From Paenibacillus sp. (GTDB taxonomy: Bacteria; Bacillota; Bacilli; Paenibacillales; NBRC-103111), in the NCBI GenBank assembly GCA_029239545.1, contig JARBUQ010000054.1, positions 1 through 18,160 of the forward strand: a stretch of DNA of 18,160 bases. The letters are read 5' to 3'. A program made the position numbers and the translations under genes. Every line of letters begins with the position of its first letter. Within the stretch, counting starts at the first letter, position 1. Below the pieces are notes generated by a model that made no database searches, was not told the origin of the DNA, and saw only the letters and a program-made list of their open reading frames with translations. Shown here piece by piece: positions 7,366 through 15,813 of this stretch.

Positions 7366-7548
7366 AACGAGATGGTTCAGAGCATTGCGACACGAAGCAA
7401 AGAATGACAACAAAAGGAAAAGGCCGCGTTCATTTTTTGCCTCTAAGCTGCTCTCAGGACAAAAATCAAGCGGTAAGGCTGATGATGTCTTGCCTCGCTT
7501 CGATTTGCACCGGACAAATATTAACTCTCCCGACATAGACGGCTAACG

Positions 7549-7566
7549 GATATGATAGATATGATA
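7549..7566 (+). repeat. Tandem 9-bp repeat GATATGATA x2 before the nagB-like gene
   Basis: GATATGATA occurs twice in direct succession at 7549-7557 and 7558-7566. Each copy contains the -10-like hexamer TATGAT, but no good -35 lies at the right distance. It sits 16 nt before the Shine-Dalgarno AAAGGAG (7582-7588) of the nagB-like gene. It could be part of the promoter or a regulator site. Confidence 0.45.
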
Positions 7567-7597
7567 AAGTATACACAATCCAAAGGAGCGGGTTCAG

Positions 7598-8395
7598 ATG
7601 AGTAAACTAAAAATCACCATACTGCCGCTGGAGCAGATTGCCGCGTATGTGTCGGATTCGCTTGTACGGCAATTGGAAGCGAAGCCTGATGCTGTCCTGG
7701 GCATGACTACCGGGACTACACCATTGACTACAGGAATTTATGAGGAATGGGTTCGTCGGGAGCGTTTGGGTGTTTTGGATTTCTCCAGAGCCGTGTTGAT
7801 CAATCCCGATGAACAGATCGGCATCGCGCCGGAGCATCCCGAGAGCTACTATAGCTATATGAAGCACCACTTTTTGGATCGGTTGTCGCGTTCGCCCGGG
7901 GAGTGGCATATCCCGATCGGAACCGCTGCTGATCCCGAAGCCGAATGCAGGAAGCTGGAGCAGACGATTAACTCTTATGGGGGCGTGGACTGGCAGTTAA
8001 TGGGTTTAGGCATGAACGGCCATATTTGTTTTATCGAGCCCGGAGCAGCCATACCGGCCCAATGTTACATCACGCCGATCGCCGAAGAGAGCCGGGAGCT
8101 GTACGCGCCGCTGTTCGGATCCTTGCAGGCTGTTCCAACACATGCCATTACTTATGGGATAGGGACGGCGCTAGCATGCAAAACGATCAAGATGGTCGTT
8201 GTCGGTGGGAAGAAGGCTGGAATTCTCGCAAAAGTAATGACTCATCCGGTTACATCCGAACTTCCGGCTACTTTTTTACAGCTGCATGCAAATGTTGAAT
8301 TTGTCATTGACCCTGCCGCCGCAGCACAGCTGCCCTCTAATATCGACGAATATGCAGAGGTGACACGGACGGACCGTGGGGAGGGGGCAATGTGA
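7598..8395 (+). CDS. NagB/AgaI-family amino-sugar-6-phosphate deaminase
   Basis: This 265-residue protein belongs to the glucosamine/galactosamine-6-phosphate isomerase (deaminase) family, which converts the amino-sugar phosphate to a ketose phosphate plus ammonia. Motifs in order are the phosphate loop MTTGTTPL (36-43), PDEQIG (70-75) with D71, MGLGMNGHICFIEPG (135-149) with H142 and E147, ITYGIGTAL, VVGGKKAGIL and ELPATFLQLH. D71, N140, H142 and E147 align with E. coli NagB D72, D141, H143 and E148. The usual LDEY is PDEQ here, and FNEP is FIEP. The C-terminal part recalls the galactosamine-6-phosphate (AgaI) branch, so the sugar may not be glucosamine. AAAGGAG precedes ATG by 9 nt. The TGA overlaps the next start, implying coupled translation with the M81 gene. 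Confidence 0.85.
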   Translation: MSKLKITILPLEQIAAYVSDSLVRQLEAKPDAVLGMTTGTTPLTTGIYEEWVRRERLGVLDFSRAVLINPDEQIGIAPEHPESYYSYMKHHFLDRLSRSPGEWHIPIGTAADPEAECRKLEQTINSYGGVDWQLMGLGMNGHICFIEPGAAIPAQCYITPIAEESRELYAPLFGSLQAVPTHAITYGIGTALACKTIKMVVVGGKKAGILAKVMTHPVTSELPATFLQLHANVEFVIDPAAAAQLPSNIDEYAEVTRTDRGEGAM

Positions 8396-9843
8396 GGATC
8401 GCTGTAGGTTGTATGATGCACGAGTCCAACACCTTCACGTTACCGCAAACGAGCATGACAGACTTTGATGCACTTTGGGCGGAAGATATTTTTTTGAAAT
8501 GTGATGGCTCAAAGCATCCCTTCGGCGGGATCGTTGACAAGCTGAAGGAAAGCGGTGTGACACTCGTTCCGACCTTTTACGGTCGTGCTATGATCTCGGG
8601 TACCGTTGAGCGAGAAGCTTACGAAACTATGAAGAATGCCATTATTAATCCAATTCGGGAGGCAGGCCCACTGGACGGGGTATGTTTGGCGCTTCATGGC
8701 TCCATGTTTGCGGATGGAGTGGAGGACCCAGAGGGCGATTTGCTGGCTGCGGTCCGCGAGCTGGTAGGACCGGCTGTTCCGATTGTGTGCGCTCTGGATA
8801 TGCATGCTACGATAACAGAGAGCATGACCGCTTCGGCTAATGCTTTTGCTGCTTATCGCACTGCGCCGCATGTAGATACCTATGAGACCGGAATCAGGGC
8901 GGCGGAGCTGCTGCTCTCCATATTGGATGGCGGCCTGGAAGTCGTGACCGAATGTATAAGAATGCCCATGCTGCTGTGCGGCGAACAATCGGAGTCGGAT
9001 GTATCCCCTATGAAAGAGCTGCTCCAGTTAATCAGAGAAACCGTAAGTGAGCACCTGAATATAATGAGCGCCGATTATTTGCTGGGATTTCCCTGGGCCG
9101 ATACTCCCCACCACAGCGTAAGTGTCATAGTCGCAGGTGAAAGACGCCATCGTGATGATCTGCGTGATGCTGCTGAGCTGCTGGCCGATAATTTTTGGCA
9201 ACGCCGTCACCAGTTTCAATACTCCACGCCGGCTTATCCATTGGATCAATGTTTGGATATTGCGCTTGAGCACCCTGCACGGCCTGTGCTTATCTCCGAT
9301 ACCGGCGATAATCCTACCGCAGGCGCCTCGGAGAACCTGACTCTCGTATTGAACAGGTTAATGGAGAGAGAGCTTGAGGATGCACTCGTTGCCGTTATTG
9401 CGGACGCTCAGGCCTTGAACACATGTGAGGCGGAAGGTGTAGGAGCCGCAGTCCATCTGGAGCTTGGAAAGCTATCGCCGCGTCCCGGCGCCCTGCCGCT
9501 TCGTGCAGTGGCGCATGTACTTGCTTTGCAAACGGTTACGGGGGTTCGCACGGCAGTAGTGACAATTCGAAAAATTACCGTTATTATAACGGAAAAAAGA
9601 GTTCCGGTATACGATCCGGAATTTGTTAAGCAATTGGGTCTTCGTCTGGAAGATTATAAAGTGGTCATACTCAAAACGGGTTATATCAGTCACGAATATC
9701 AACGTCTGGCAGCCCTTAAGCTGTTCGCGTTGACGCCGGGGGACACGAATATCGATATGACCTCCATCCCTTATACTCGATTGCCGATCCTGATGTACCC
9801 GATCGATACATCAATACGCTGGCAAGCAAGAACAACCTGTTAG
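8392..9843 (+). CDS. M81 family metallohydrolase (MlrC-like)
   Basis: This 483-residue protein has the two-part MlrC architecture. The N-terminal M81 domain has MHESNTF (9-15), HGSM (102-105), ALDMHAT (134-140) and YRTAPHVDTYETG (155-167). The C-terminal MlrC domain has LISDTGDNPTAGASEN (near 295-310). D136, H138 and H160 have the spacing of the zinc ligands described for microcystinase MlrC, and E11 may be the catalytic Glu. MlrC hydrolyses linearised microcystin, but most relatives act on unknown amide substrates. The GTG start at 8392 shares four bases with the nagB-like stop and follows GGGAGGGGG. There is no signal peptide, so it is cytoplasmic. Coupling to the deaminase suggests an amide bond on an amino sugar or a related compound as substrate (inferred). 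Confidence 0.88.
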   Translation: MRIAVGCMMHESNTFTLPQTSMTDFDALWAEDIFLKCDGSKHPFGGIVDKLKESGVTLVPTFYGRAMISGTVEREAYETMKNAIINPIREAGPLDGVCLALHGSMFADGVEDPEGDLLAAVRELVGPAVPIVCALDMHATITESMTASANAFAAYRTAPHVDTYETGIRAAELLLSILDGGLEVVTECIRMPMLLCGEQSESDVSPMKELLQLIRETVSEHLNIMSADYLLGFPWADTPHHSVSVIVAGERRHRDDLRDAAELLADNFWQRRHQFQYSTPAYPLDQCLDIALEHPARPVLISDTGDNPTAGASENLTLVLNRLMERELEDALVAVIADAQALNTCEAEGVGAAVHLELGKLSPRPGALPLRAVAHVLALQTVTGVRTAVVTIRKITVIITEKRVPVYDPEFVKQLGLRLEDYKVVILKTGYISHEYQRLAALKLFALTPGDTNIDMTSIPYTRLPILMYPIDTSIRWQARTTC

Positions 9844-9878
9844 GGAAGCGGTAAACCGAAGAGAGGAGGAGATGGTTT

Positions 9879-12143
9879 TTGTTCAAGACTTTCAGACGAT
9901 CGATGGCTTGGTTCTCGAATCGATATTACATCCGACTAATCGTCTTCGGCACAGCGACCGCGATTATCATCGCGTTGCTGTTGTCCCTGTTGTCTTATGC
10001 GGTCACAAGCCGGCATCTGGAGGAACAAGTCGACCTCTCTTCCCTGGAAACGGTTAAGCAAATCCAACTGAGCCTTGATAATCGACTGGAGTCCATTCAG
10101 CGAGCCTTGTCTCCATTGCTGCATGATCCCGAGTTGTTGGATGCGGTATACGTGCAGGCAAACGGTGTCGACTATATGAAGCTTGCGAGTATCGTCAAAA
10201 AGCTGCATTCGCTTGAACAGGCTTTCTCCAATATTTATTCGATTGATATTTTCATCCCCGAAGAAAATATTATGCTCTCCACGAAGGATGGGTATCAGAA
10301 ATACAACTCCAATGAGTATACGGAACAATTGGCTGCAAAGCTTGGATGGGGATATGGTCGTCCTTTCGATGGCCTAAATATGCTTTCGTTCATCAAGGCT
10401 GTGCCCCTTTTTGCGGATAAGCCCAGGGCTTACCTGGCCGTATACATGAAACCTACCTTTCTCTTTCAGACTGCAGGCGGGATATCCCTCCTGGGTGAGC
10501 TCACGGTTGTCGATGCCCATGGATTCATAATTGCAGATCCTGCCAATGGCATGGCCGGCAAACCTATGTCGGCAGATTTGATATCTCGTTTTCTGAACCG
10601 AAGTGCGAATGCCGGTATTTTACAAGGAAGCAGCAAAGAAGATGTGCTGCTGTATGCCAATTCGTCCTACAATGGCTGGGCGGTACTGTTGGACATTCCC
10701 AATGATGCGATCTACGGCTTTCATAAACGACTGATCCTGATCTACGTAAGCATCTGCGGTTTGGGCTTGCTGATCGGGACGACGCTTATTTATGTCCAGT
10801 CCCGTAAATTGTACAAACCGATCCGCGATCTGGTTGAGGAAATGGGGGGCACTGCAACAGAAGGCAGTCTCGGCAATGAATGGCAAATCATTCGCAATCA
10901 ACTGAAATGGAAAGACAAGCAGCTCGATGATTTAAATACGCAGCATCAGCTTTTCGTCAGGGACCAGTTTTTTCTGGAACTGCTGTATGGCCATTATATA
11001 ACGATATCCGATGATTGGCTGGACAGACAGGTGGAGCATCATGGGTTGGCCTCTGGCGGTCAGTATTGCGTCATGATTGTGGAGTCGGAACAAATTGAAG
11101 AAAGCAACCGGTTCAGGAAAGATGAGAAGCCACTGGTTGTGCTGGCCGTATCCAGCATATGCAAGGATACCCTGCAGCAGATGCAGCTTGGTGGTCTCGT
11201 TCTTCAGGCCGTACAGGCTGGACGCGTTATTTTGCTGCTGCAGATTTATAATGGACAGCTGGGCAATCAAGTTTCAGAGGTACACTATCGTTTGGCTGAA
11301 TCGATTCGCATCTCCGTTCAATCCTTTTTGAAGTTTCCGGCATCAGTTGGAATCGGTGCCTATCATGGAGGGCCTGATGGTCTGCGCAGATCCTATAACG
11401 AAGCGCAGGAAGCTCTCCAATACCGGCTGACGGAGGGGGGGAACCGAATTCTGCGATTTGAAGACCGCAATCAGAGAGAGAGCAGCTTTCGTTACCCGGT
11501 TGAATTGGAAAAAACGATGCTGGCTGCTTTGCGTGAAGGCAATCGGGAGGAAGTGCTGCGCTCCTTTAACGATATTGTCCTGCATACCGTTACCGATGTG
11601 GAAAAAGTAGAAACGATCTATCAAACCTACCATATGCTGTATACAGCTTTGTCGCAATATTATATCCACCAATCGGAGGTCAACCGCAAGCGGTTTATGA
11701 AACTGCTGGCCTTCTCTGCGATTCATGACTGTCATACGATTCAGGAGATCGAGAGCTTTTTTGTCAGCCGACTGCTGCCTATTCTGTTCGAGATGGCCGA
11801 GGAGGAGCGAACGAGCTCTACCGGAAAAATTGTCGAATCGGTGTTGAAATGGCTGCCGGAGCATCTTGGTGATGATTTGTCTCTGCCGAGAATTTCCGAG
11901 TATTTCAAAGTGAGTCCGTCTTATTTCAGCCGTATATTTGCCAGACAAATCGGCACAACCTTTGTGGAATACGTATCGGGACTTCGAATCGAGGCGGCCA
12001 AGCGAAAGCTCGCAGAAACAGATCTTCCCATGCAGGTCATTGCTCGTGAGGTAGGTTATACAGAGCAAACCTTCCGAAGAGTATTTAAACAGATTATGGG
12101 GCAGAATCCAACCCAGTATCGCGAATCGTTAAGAAAGCGGTGA
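9879..12143 (+). CDS. Membrane-anchored AraC-family regulator with extracytoplasmic sensor
   Basis: This 754-residue protein is typical of AraC-type regulators next to LplB/YtcP sugar importers in Paenibacillus. TM1 is at about 19-43 and an extracytoplasmic Cache-like sensor at 44-284. TM2 at 285-306 is followed by a HAMP-like start (YKPIRDLVEE, 312-321), a linker domain and a C-terminal double helix-turn-helix at 651-754. That end includes DDLSLPRISEYFKVSPSYFS and EVGYTEQTFRRVFKQIMGQNPTQYR. It probably senses a sugar or the binding-protein complex outside and activates the downstream transporter operon. The TTG start at 9879 is chosen because GGAGGAG lies 7 nt upstream and the frame is right; the ATG at 9872 opens another frame. 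It lies 35 nt after the M81 stop, so is probably the third gene of that operon. Confidence 0.9.
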   Translation: MFKTFRRSMAWFSNRYYIRLIVFGTATAIIIALLLSLLSYAVTSRHLEEQVDLSSLETVKQIQLSLDNRLESIQRALSPLLHDPELLDAVYVQANGVDYMKLASIVKKLHSLEQAFSNIYSIDIFIPEENIMLSTKDGYQKYNSNEYTEQLAAKLGWGYGRPFDGLNMLSFIKAVPLFADKPRAYLAVYMKPTFLFQTAGGISLLGELTVVDAHGFIIADPANGMAGKPMSADLISRFLNRSANAGILQGSSKEDVLLYANSSYNGWAVLLDIPNDAIYGFHKRLILIYVSICGLGLLIGTTLIYVQSRKLYKPIRDLVEEMGGTATEGSLGNEWQIIRNQLKWKDKQLDDLNTQHQLFVRDQFFLELLYGHYITISDDWLDRQVEHHGLASGGQYCVMIVESEQIEESNRFRKDEKPLVVLAVSSICKDTLQQMQLGGLVLQAVQAGRVILLLQIYNGQLGNQVSEVHYRLAESIRISVQSFLKFPASVGIGAYHGGPDGLRRSYNEAQEALQYRLTEGGNRILRFEDRNQRESSFRYPVELEKTMLAALREGNREEVLRSFNDIVLHTVTDVEKVETIYQTYHMLYTALSQYYIHQSEVNRKRFMKLLAFSAIHDCHTIQEIESFFVSRLLPILFEMAEEERTSSTGKIVESVLKWLPEHLGDDLSLPRISEYFKVSPSYFSRIFARQIGTTFVEYVSGLRIEAAKRKLAETDLPMQVIAREVGYTEQTFRRVFKQIMGQNPTQYRESLRKR

Positions 12144-12163
12144 GCGTTTGCCGTTCGTGCAAG

Positions 12164-12203
12164 CCTCTGTGCAGAGCTTCGGCAACCTGCGGCAGAGGTT
12201 TTT
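12164..12203 (+). terminator. Intrinsic terminator after the AraC-type regulator gene
   Basis: CCTCTG (12164-12169) pairs with CAGAGG (12193-12198), and an inner GCAG/CTGC stem follows after a small internal loop. T5 begins at 12199. It separates the nagB-like/M81/regulator unit from the transporter unit. Confidence 0.6.
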
Positions 12204-12269
12204 GCGTATCCATTGGACTGAAGATGGGCATTCATTTTTTGAATCGGTACCCGGAACGGACAAAAAATA

Positions 12270-12316
12270 ACTGCATTACCGGGGATTATGCCCACTGCAT
12301 CTCACTTGTGTGCAGT
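12270..12316 (+). repeat. ACTGCAT direct repeats plus inverted copy, candidate activator site
   Basis: ACTGCAT occurs at 12270-12276 and 12294-12300, 24 bp apart, and the inverted form TGCAGT is at 12311-12316. They end 14 bp upstream of the candidate -35 of the transporter operon, where an AraC-type activator would be expected to bind. The role is inferred from place; the motif is short. Confidence 0.35.
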
Positions 12317-12330
12317 CAAAATGTAACTCT

Positions 12331-12359
12331 TTCGCACGTTCCGCCTCCTGTCATATGAT
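12331..12359 (+). promoter_or_regulatory. Candidate promoter of the ABC transporter/lyase operon
   Basis: TTCGCA (12331-12336) and TATGAT (12354-12359) are separated by 17 nt. The -35 is only a 4-of-6 match, which fits an activator-dependent promoter. The predicted start of transcription is near 12366, followed by the strong Shine-Dalgarno AAAGGAGGTGA. Confidence 0.5.
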
Positions 12360-12393
12360 GTGCCTACATATCAACGAAAGGAGGTGAGGGACC

Positions 12394-13302
12394 GTGTCTA
12401 CCGTCTTGTGGCAACGTGTCAGGCGATACAAATATATTTATTTGCTGGTGATGCCGAGTTTTTTGTACTTTGTAATATTCAAGTATGTTCCCATGTGGGG
12501 GCTATTGCTCGCTTTTAAGGATTACAACCCGTTTCAGGGCTTTTGGAAGAGCCCGTGGGTAGGCCTCGAGCACTTTCAAGTGTTTTTTTCAAAAAATGAT
12601 TTTTGGATCTTGTTCCGCAATACGATCATGATCAGTTTGTTGAACCTGGTATTCTTTTTCCCGCTGCCCATAGCGCTTTCGATTCTTTTGAACGAAGTAC
12701 GCAAGGAAGGCTTTAAAAGGGTCATCCAGTCGATCGTGTATCTGCCTCATTTCATGTCCTGGGTTGTCGTGGCCAGCTTTACGGTTTTATTTTTCTCCGT
12801 GGATATCGGGATGATTAATAAAGCATTGGTCACCTTAGGCTTTGAACCAGTGGCCATTCTGACCAACCCGCGTTATTTCTGGGCGATGCTGACTGCTCAA
12901 AGCATTTGGAAGGAGGTCGGATGGGGAACAATTATTTTCCTGGCCGCCATAGCGGGCATTGATCAGCAGCTTTATGAAGCCGCCATAGTGGACGGTGCAG
13001 GACGCTGGAAGCAAATCTGGCATATCACGCTGCCTTCGATTAGCGGTACGATCGTTATTCTGTTAATTTTGCGGCTGGGGAATATGCTGGATGTTGGTTT
13101 CGAGCAAATTTTGCTGATGCTGAACTCGCTGGTTCTCCCTGTAGGTGATGTGTTTGACACGTATACTTACAAACAAGGCATTTTGTCCGGGCAATTCAGC
13201 TATAGCACGGCAGTCGGGCTGTTCAAATCGCTTATCGGTCTGATGCTGGTGTTCGGTGCGGATCGGCTGGCCAAGCGGTTGGGACATGACGGCCTGTATT
13301 AG
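12394..13302 (+). CDS. Carbohydrate ABC transporter permease, LplB type
   Basis: This 302-residue inner-membrane permease has about six membrane segments. The first is YIYLLVMPSFLYFVIFKYVPMW (15-36), typical of the LplB/UgpA group. The ATPase-contact EAA loop is at 195-213 (YEAAIVDGAGRWKQIWHIT). Paired with the next gene, it forms the channel for an oligosaccharide importer. The GTG start at 12394 follows a near-perfect AAAGGAGGTGA with 6 nt spacing. The promoter candidate at 12331-12359 makes it the first gene of a four-gene operon. No ATPase is encoded nearby; in this transporter class a shared MsmX-type ATPase usually serves. The family call is very strong, while substrate is inferred only from the lyase downstream. 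Confidence 0.95.
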   Translation: MSTVLWQRVRRYKYIYLLVMPSFLYFVIFKYVPMWGLLLAFKDYNPFQGFWKSPWVGLEHFQVFFSKNDFWILFRNTIMISLLNLVFFFPLPIALSILLNEVRKEGFKRVIQSIVYLPHFMSWVVVASFTVLFFSVDIGMINKALVTLGFEPVAILTNPRYFWAMLTAQSIWKEVGWGTIIFLAAIAGIDQQLYEAAIVDGAGRWKQIWHITLPSISGTIVILLILRLGNMLDVGFEQILLMLNSLVLPVGDVFDTYTYKQGILSGQFSYSTAVGLFKSLIGLMLVFGADRLAKRLGHDGLY

Positions 13303-13320
13303 CAAGGGAGGGACGACAAG

Positions 13321-14202
13321 ATGGCCGGAAAACGAATGCAAATTGCTGATTGGTGGATTTATGGTTTCTTGATTTTATTGGCAGTATGCATGCTGCTGCC
13401 GTTTGTGTACGTGATTGCTGTGTCGTTTACGGATCGCAATGCGTATGTGCCGGGTGAATTTTATTTCTTGCCGAAGAAATGGTCATTGGATTCGTACCGA
13501 TACATTTTATCCTCGAACAGCTTCATCAACTCTTTTCAGTCAACGGTATTGATTACATTGACCGGGACCGTACTGAATCTGATTTTCAGCACGTCCTTCG
13601 CCTACGGGGTTACCAAACAGGATTTGCCGGGCAGACGTTTTCTGCTGACCATGGTTTTGGTCACCATGCTGTTCGGTGCAGGGATGATTCCTAATTATTT
13701 GCTTGTTAAAGAGCTGGGGTTGATCGATTCACTGTGGGCGTTAATTTTGCCCGGACTTACAAGCGCATGGACCATTTTTGTTATGAAATCTTTTTTTCAA
13801 TCGCTCCCGGACAGCCTGGAGGATGCCGCGCAGATTGATGGCTGCAATGACCTCATGACTTGGTGGCGCATTATCCTGCCGTTATCGCTGCCGATGATCG
13901 CCGCGTTTTCCCTGTTTTTCGCAGTAGGTCAATGGAACTTATACTTTGCCGGGGTCATCTACATTCAGAGCGCAGACAAATGGCCGCTGCAGGTTTTGTT
14001 GAATCAATTGATCATTCAAAATCAGACGCAGACGGTTGCTGATCTTTCCAGTATGGCCATGGATCCGAATTCAGCGCAGCTTCCGCCAGAAACAATCAAA
14101 ATGGCGGCGCTTGTTCTCGTCATGCTTCCTATTCTAGTCGTTTATCCATTTTTGCAGAAATATTTTACAAAGGGCGTTTTGCTTGGCTCTGTTAAAGGGT
14201 AA
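13321..14202 (+). CDS. Carbohydrate ABC transporter permease, YtcP/LplC type
   Basis: This is the 293-residue partner permease of the importer. Its N-terminal segment is at about 12-34 (WIYGFLILLAVCMLLPFVYV), followed by the usual VSFTDRNAYVPGEFYFLPKKW stretch of LplC/YtcP proteins. The EAA loop is LEDAAQIDGCNDLMTWWRIILP (166-187), and the C-terminus is the typical YFTKGVLLGSVKG. It starts 18 nt after the first permease, with GGGAGG upstream of ATG, so the two are co-translated from one message. The domain order and tail leave little doubt about the family. Confidence 0.95.
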   Translation: MAGKRMQIADWWIYGFLILLAVCMLLPFVYVIAVSFTDRNAYVPGEFYFLPKKWSLDSYRYILSSNSFINSFQSTVLITLTGTVLNLIFSTSFAYGVTKQDLPGRRFLLTMVLVTMLFGAGMIPNYLLVKELGLIDSLWALILPGLTSAWTIFVMKSFFQSLPDSLEDAAQIDGCNDLMTWWRIILPLSLPMIAAFSLFFAVGQWNLYFAGVIYIQSADKWPLQVLLNQLIIQNQTQTVADLSSMAMDPNSAQLPPETIKMAALVLVMLPILVVYPFLQKYFTKGVLLGSVKG

Positions 14203-14239
14203 CCTAAATCCGCTAAAGATCGAAGGGAGAACATGATTT

Positions 14240-15790
14240 ATGAACAAGGGGAAACTTATTCTGCCGACCGTATTGACAGCCGTTATGCTGACAGCATGCT
14301 CCAGCAATGACACTACCGGAACAACACCTACCCAAGCACCTTCCGCAGCTCCTCAGCAATCGCCCAAGGCTGTTCAGGAGCCTGTGAGCTTCTCCTGGTC
14401 CACACTGCTGTGGAATGAACCGCCAAATGTGGAGCAGAGTCCATTTTATCAAGAGTTGTTCAAACGGCTTAATGCCAAGATCAGCTATCAGTTTGTTCCA
14501 AGCTCCGGATATACCGACAAAATCAACCTAGCTTTATCCTCCAATACTTTAGCGGATGTCACAACGGTCAAGCAAACGAACGAAACTACAATCGTGAATG
14601 CGATTCGCCAGGGAGCGTTCTGGGATCTGGATTCACTGCTTGGTGATTTCTCACAATTTCCGAACCTGAAGGCGATCCCAAAGGATATTTACGACTTCTC
14701 CAAGGTAGACGGAAAAATATACGGAATTCCTAATACGACTGGCGATACGGCCAATGCGATTGTAATCCGCAAGGACTGGCTGGACCAGCTCAATTTGAAA
14801 ATGCCGACTACCTTGGAGGAATATGAAGCTGTATTAAAGGCTTTCGCTACACAAGACCCCGATAAAAACGGGAAAAGTGATACGATTCCTCTTGGGGTTA
14901 GCACGGAATACATGGATATGGCCGGCAGCATCATTGCCGCTTCGTTCGGAGTGAATAAGCCGCAGCTTGATGGCGATAAAATGCAGCTTCAGTGGATGTC
15001 TTCGGAGTACAAGGATTATTTGCAAAGCATGCGCAGCTGGTACTCGAACGGGCTTCTGCCTAAAGAGTTCCCGGTTCTGAAATTCCGTCAGGAAATCGAT
15101 CTGGTCAAGCAAAACAAGGTGGGGTCATTTGGAGTTCCGATTCATGAGTTTTGGGGCATCCAGGAGGATTTGAAAAAAATTACTCCTATAGCAGAGCTGG
15201 CCATCATCCCTCCTATGAAAGGAAAAGCAGGCAATACGGCGTATAACAGCTCCAGTGGCTATTACGGGGCATTTATGATTCCCAAATCGGTCTCCAAGGA
15301 AAAAGCGCTCCGCATTTTGCAGGTTCTGGATAAGTCGGCTTCTCAAGAGATCAACGATTTCTTCAAGTTTGGTATTGAGGGAACTCATTACAAGATGGTC
15401 AACGGAGAAAAATCGATGAATGCAGACTTGATCAAAAAAGATATCGGCGTCGCTTATACGATCGTGAATTCGTACGATAAATACAAATCGTTCAACAGCA
15501 TTACAGGTGCGCCTGATGAAGCCGTAAAAACGATGAAGAGTGCCCTTGATCAATACCAGTCCAAAATGGGCGATAACAAGAGCAACCCGTTCAGCGGTCT
15601 GATCTCCGATACGAATAATAAACGCTCAGCGGACTTGTTCAAAGATCTAACGACCATGCAAAACAAAGCTGTCATGGGACAAATTACGATGGAACAGTGG
15701 GACGAGTACGTGGCCAATATGAAAAAGAACGCCGAGGTACTGAAGATCATGCAGGAATTTGCAGCTCAATACAAACTCATGAACAAGTAA
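14240..15790 (+). CDS. Lipoprotein extracellular solute-binding protein (LipO/family 1-like)
   Basis: This 516-residue substrate-binding lipoprotein delivers ligand to the two permeases upstream. The signal peptide ends in the lipobox LTAC, so the mature protein begins at lipid-modified Cys20, followed by a Ser/Thr/Pro-rich linker (21-47). The binding domain has the features of Paenibacillus LplA/LipO-type proteins: FSWSTLLWNEPP (51-62), GKIYGIPNTTGD (158-169), RKDWLDQLNLKMPTTLEEYEAVLKAF and the calcium-loop-like DPDKNGKSDTIPLG (206-219). The ATG at 14240 follows GGGAG by 10 nt; an out-of-frame ATG lies at 14233. The protein sits 37 nt after the permease. The ligand is probably an acidic or amino-sugar oligosaccharide, judging from the lyase that follows. 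Confidence 0.94.
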   Translation: MNKGKLILPTVLTAVMLTACSSNDTTGTTPTQAPSAAPQQSPKAVQEPVSFSWSTLLWNEPPNVEQSPFYQELFKRLNAKISYQFVPSSGYTDKINLALSSNTLADVTTVKQTNETTIVNAIRQGAFWDLDSLLGDFSQFPNLKAIPKDIYDFSKVDGKIYGIPNTTGDTANAIVIRKDWLDQLNLKMPTTLEEYEAVLKAFATQDPDKNGKSDTIPLGVSTEYMDMAGSIIAASFGVNKPQLDGDKMQLQWMSSEYKDYLQSMRSWYSNGLLPKEFPVLKFRQEIDLVKQNKVGSFGVPIHEFWGIQEDLKKITPIAELAIIPPMKGKAGNTAYNSSSGYYGAFMIPKSVSKEKALRILQVLDKSASQEINDFFKFGIEGTHYKMVNGEKSMNADLIKKDIGVAYTIVNSYDKYKSFNSITGAPDEAVKTMKSALDQYQSKMGDNKSNPFSGLISDTNNKRSADLFKDLTTMQNKAVMGQITMEQWDEYVANMKKNAEVLKIMQEFAAQYKLMNK

Positions 15791-15813
15791 CAGAATTAAC
15801 CTGGGGGAGCTGA

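Noticed and set aside
7325..7546. 73-codon plus-strand frame in the DeoR/nagB gap
   Set aside because: It covers the regulator's promoter region, has no ribosome binding site, and its composition (many Arg, Lys and Ser) is not protein-like.
8509..8988. Minus-strand open frame (159 codons) opposite the M81 gene
   Set aside because: It overlaps conserved M81 motifs on the other strand and shows no recognisable domain.
9872..10057. ATG at 9872 right after a strong Shine-Dalgarno
   Set aside because: The distance to GGAGGAG is too short, and the frame closes after 61 codons without motifs. The TTG at 9879 opens the conserved 754-residue frame.
11343..12068. Long minus-strand open frame (241 codons) opposite the AraC-type regulator gene
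   Set aside because: It lies entirely within the well-supported regulator, has no Shine-Dalgarno, and its translation shows no domain or normal composition.
15125..15553. Minus-strand open frame (142 codons) opposite the binding-protein gene
   Set aside because: It is an antisense shadow of a confident lipoprotein gene and has no ribosome binding site or motif.
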